In this document: piece by piece, positions 18,301-64,000 of the stretch | How positions within the stretch are numbered: position 1 is the first letter of the stretch | Layout: every line of letters starts with the position of its first letter | Origin: Phytohabitans suffuscus | GTDB taxonomy: Bacteria; Actinomycetota; Actinomycetes; Mycobacteriales; Micromonosporaceae | DNA length: 64,000 nt | Direction: 5' to 3' | Assembly (NCBI RefSeq): GCF_011764565.1 | Contig: NZ_AP022871.1 | Coordinates: 1,860,001 to 1,924,000, forward strand | Notes under the pieces: generated by a model | What the model saw: the letters and a program-made list of their open reading frames with translations, nothing else | The model's database searches: none | What the model was told of the DNA's origin: nothing | Program-made: the position numbers and the translations under genes

Positions 18301-19270
18301 CGGCGAGGGCGGCCCGGATGACCCGCTGCTGTGCCGGGCCGTTCGGGGCGGTGAGGCCGTTGGAGGCGCCGTCCTGGTTGACCGCCGAGCCGCGTACGAC
18401 GGCGAGGACGGGGTGGCCGTTGCGCTTGGCGTCGGAGAGCCGTTCCAGCACGAGCATGCCGACGCCCTCGGACCAGCCGGTGCCGTCCGCGTCGTCGGAG
18501 AACGCCTTGCAGCGGCCGTCCGGCGCCAGCCCGCCCTGGCGGGAGAAGCCGGCGAAGCTGGCCGAGGTCGTCATGACCGTGACGCCGCCGGCGAGCGCGA
18601 GTGTGCACTCACCGCCGCGCAGCGCCTGGGCGGCCAGGTGCAGTGCGACGAGTGAGGAGGAGCAGGCGGTGTCCACTGTGACCGCCGGGCCTTCGAGGCC
18701 GAACGTGTACGACAGCCGGCCGGAGATGACGCTCGCCGCGAGCCCGGTGCCGGCGTGCCCCTCGACGTCCTCCTGCGTGGCGTAGAGGACGTGGCCGTAG
18801 TCCTGGCCGTTGGTGCCGACGAAGACGCCGGTGCGGCTGCCGCGCAGCGCGAGCGGGTCGATGCCGGTGCGCTCGAACGCCTCCCAGGTCGCCTCCAGCA
18901 GCAGCCGCTGCTGCGGGTCCATCGCCACGGCCTCGCGGGGTGAGATGCCGAAGAACGCCGGGTCGAAGTCGGCGGCGTCGTAGAGGAACCCGCCCTGGAG
19001 GGTGGCGCTGCGGCCGAGCCCGTCGCCGACGAGGGTGCCGATGTCCCAGCCGCGGTCGGTGGGGAAGCCGGAGATGCCGTCCCGCCCCTCGACGACCAGC
19101 TCCCAGAGCGCGTCGGGCGAGTCGACGCCGCCGGGGAAGCGACAGCTCATGCCGACGATGGCGACCGGCTCCTGCCGTCCCGACTCGACCTCCTCGAGCC
19201 GCTGCCGCGTCTGGTGAAGGTCGGCGGTGACCCACTTCAGGTATTCGACGAGCTTCTCTTCGTCCGGCAT
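12348..19270 (-). CDS. PKS-B: terminal PKS subunit, KS-AT-DH-ER-KR-ACP-TE
   Basis: This single fully reducing module carries a thioesterase that releases, probably by cyclisation, the finished chain. The N-terminus ([19 protein letters not shown], residues 4-22) is a typical type I PKS docking helix for the C-terminus of PKS-C. ATG 19270 lies 38 nt after the PKS-C stop, so the three large PKS genes form one transcript. The frame breaks near nt 14,300 between ER and KR. Adding one base there restores 2,307 residues, and both flanks read as intact domains. Module and TE details are in separate entries. The gene ends at the bidirectional terminator at 12308-12333. Confidence 0.96.
12351..13020 (-). 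other. Thioesterase domain of PKS-B
   Basis: A C-terminal alpha/beta-hydrolase TE of about 220 residues starts near [15 protein letters not shown]. The nucleophile elbow is VVGHSTGG with Ser codon at nt 12,774-12,776; a candidate Asp is in MLDTLAL, and the candidate catalytic His is in [16 protein letters not shown] fused to the last ACP marks this as the terminal module. Whether it makes a lactone or, using a starter amine, a lactam cannot be told from sequence. Confidence 0.94.
13240..19170 (-). other. Module B1: KS-AT(malonyl)-DH-ER-KR(B-type)-ACP
   Basis: KS at about 19,165-17,900 ([23 protein letters not shown]). AT at 17,670-16,730 with GHSIGE and SHAFH, so malonyl-CoA. DH at 16,670-15,860 with [15 protein letters not shown] and LLDAALH all present, so active. 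ER at about 15,250-14,310 with [12 protein letters not shown] and [13 protein letters not shown] at 14,290-13,730 with VTGGTGGLG, the B-type LDD and GNYAAGN. ACP at 13,440-13,240 with LGLDSL. Predicted outcome is a fully saturated C2 unit next to the carboxyl end. The frameshift near 14,300 lies in the ER-KR linker. Confidence 0.93.
14931..15115 (-). repeat. ER-coding block nearly identical to 35070-35254
   Basis: These 185 bases differ from 35,070-35,254 at only one visible position. They code for the ER segment around [19 protein letters not shown]. The block is conspicuously richer in A (T on the coding strand) than its surroundings, with runs such as AAACAAACCC. High similarity continues more loosely left to about 14,550 (versus 34,690). 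It points to gene conversion or recent duplication of the ER between modules B1 and C1. Confidence 0.85.
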
Positions 19271-19308
19271 CTCCGCTGTACCTTCCTCCAGGGGCTCGAC
19301 CGCGCGGT

Positions 19309-39495
<20,187 letters not shown>

Positions 39496-39506
39496 GCTCA
39501 GCTCCG

Positions 39507-64000
<24,494 letters not shown>

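Overview
The window is part of a very large type I modular polyketide synthase (PKS) gene cluster from a high-GC actinomycete. The strong G/C bias at wobble positions, GTG starts, ATGA/GTGA overlaps and actinobacterial PKS docking sequences support this. A Micromonosporaceae-like host is plausible but not provable from the sequence. About 87% of the window is PKS coding sequence on the minus strand, and the cluster runs off both ends. No tRNA, rRNA, CRISPR, insertion sequence, regulator gene or transporter gene was seen, and no gene-free stretch exceeds 300 bases.

Layout from left to right. (1) 1-2259, minus: PKS-A, which starts with a lone loading ACP followed by KS and AT and leaves the window. 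(2) 2260-2414: a divergent promoter region holding a palindrome like the PAS-LuxR (PimM-type) box. (3) 2415-4839, plus: a carbon-nitrogen hydrolase and an FAD amino-acid 2-monooxygenase-like oxidase, overlapping by 14 nt. (4) 10769-4834, minus: a tightly coupled operon of AMP-forming acyl ligase, discrete acyltransferase, crotonyl-CoA carboxylase/reductase (CCR), 3-hydroxyacyl-CoA dehydrogenase and ketosynthase III. (5) 10770-10916: a second divergent promoter with a similar palindrome. (6) 10917-12294, plus: a cytochrome P450 and its [3Fe-4S] ferredoxin. (7) 12308-12333: a perfect-stem bidirectional terminator. (8) 12348-64000, minus: PKS-D (one partial and five full modules), PKS-C (four modules) and PKS-B (one fully reducing module plus thioesterase), transcribed in the order D, C, B with gaps of 11 and 38 nt.

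Inferred co-operation. The oxidase and hydrolase turn an amino acid into the chain-shortened amide and then the acid. By analogy with the 4-guanidinobutyrate/4-aminobutyrate starter pathway of marginolactones, arginine is the leading candidate. The ligase activates the acid, and the discrete acyltransferase loads it onto the ACP-only loading domain of PKS-A. Ketosynthase III, dehydrogenase and CCR should make an unusual alkylmalonyl-CoA extender. The chain is extended by proteins outside the window, then by D, C and B, and released by the thioesterase. Predicted beta-carbon states from D1 to B1 are: alkene, OH, methyl plus A-type OH, OH, ketone (dead KR), OH, CH2, OH, OH (dead DH), alkene (uncertain), CH2. 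A macrolide or macrolactam with an aminoalkyl or guanidinoalkyl tail and possibly a hemiketal is the inference; the product is not identified.

Caveat: the four PKS genes contain 13 apparent frameshifts. Every one is repaired by inserting one base, most lie in short C/G runs, and the corrected B and C genes are exact multiples of three. They are read here as base-call or assembly deletions, not as pseudogenes.
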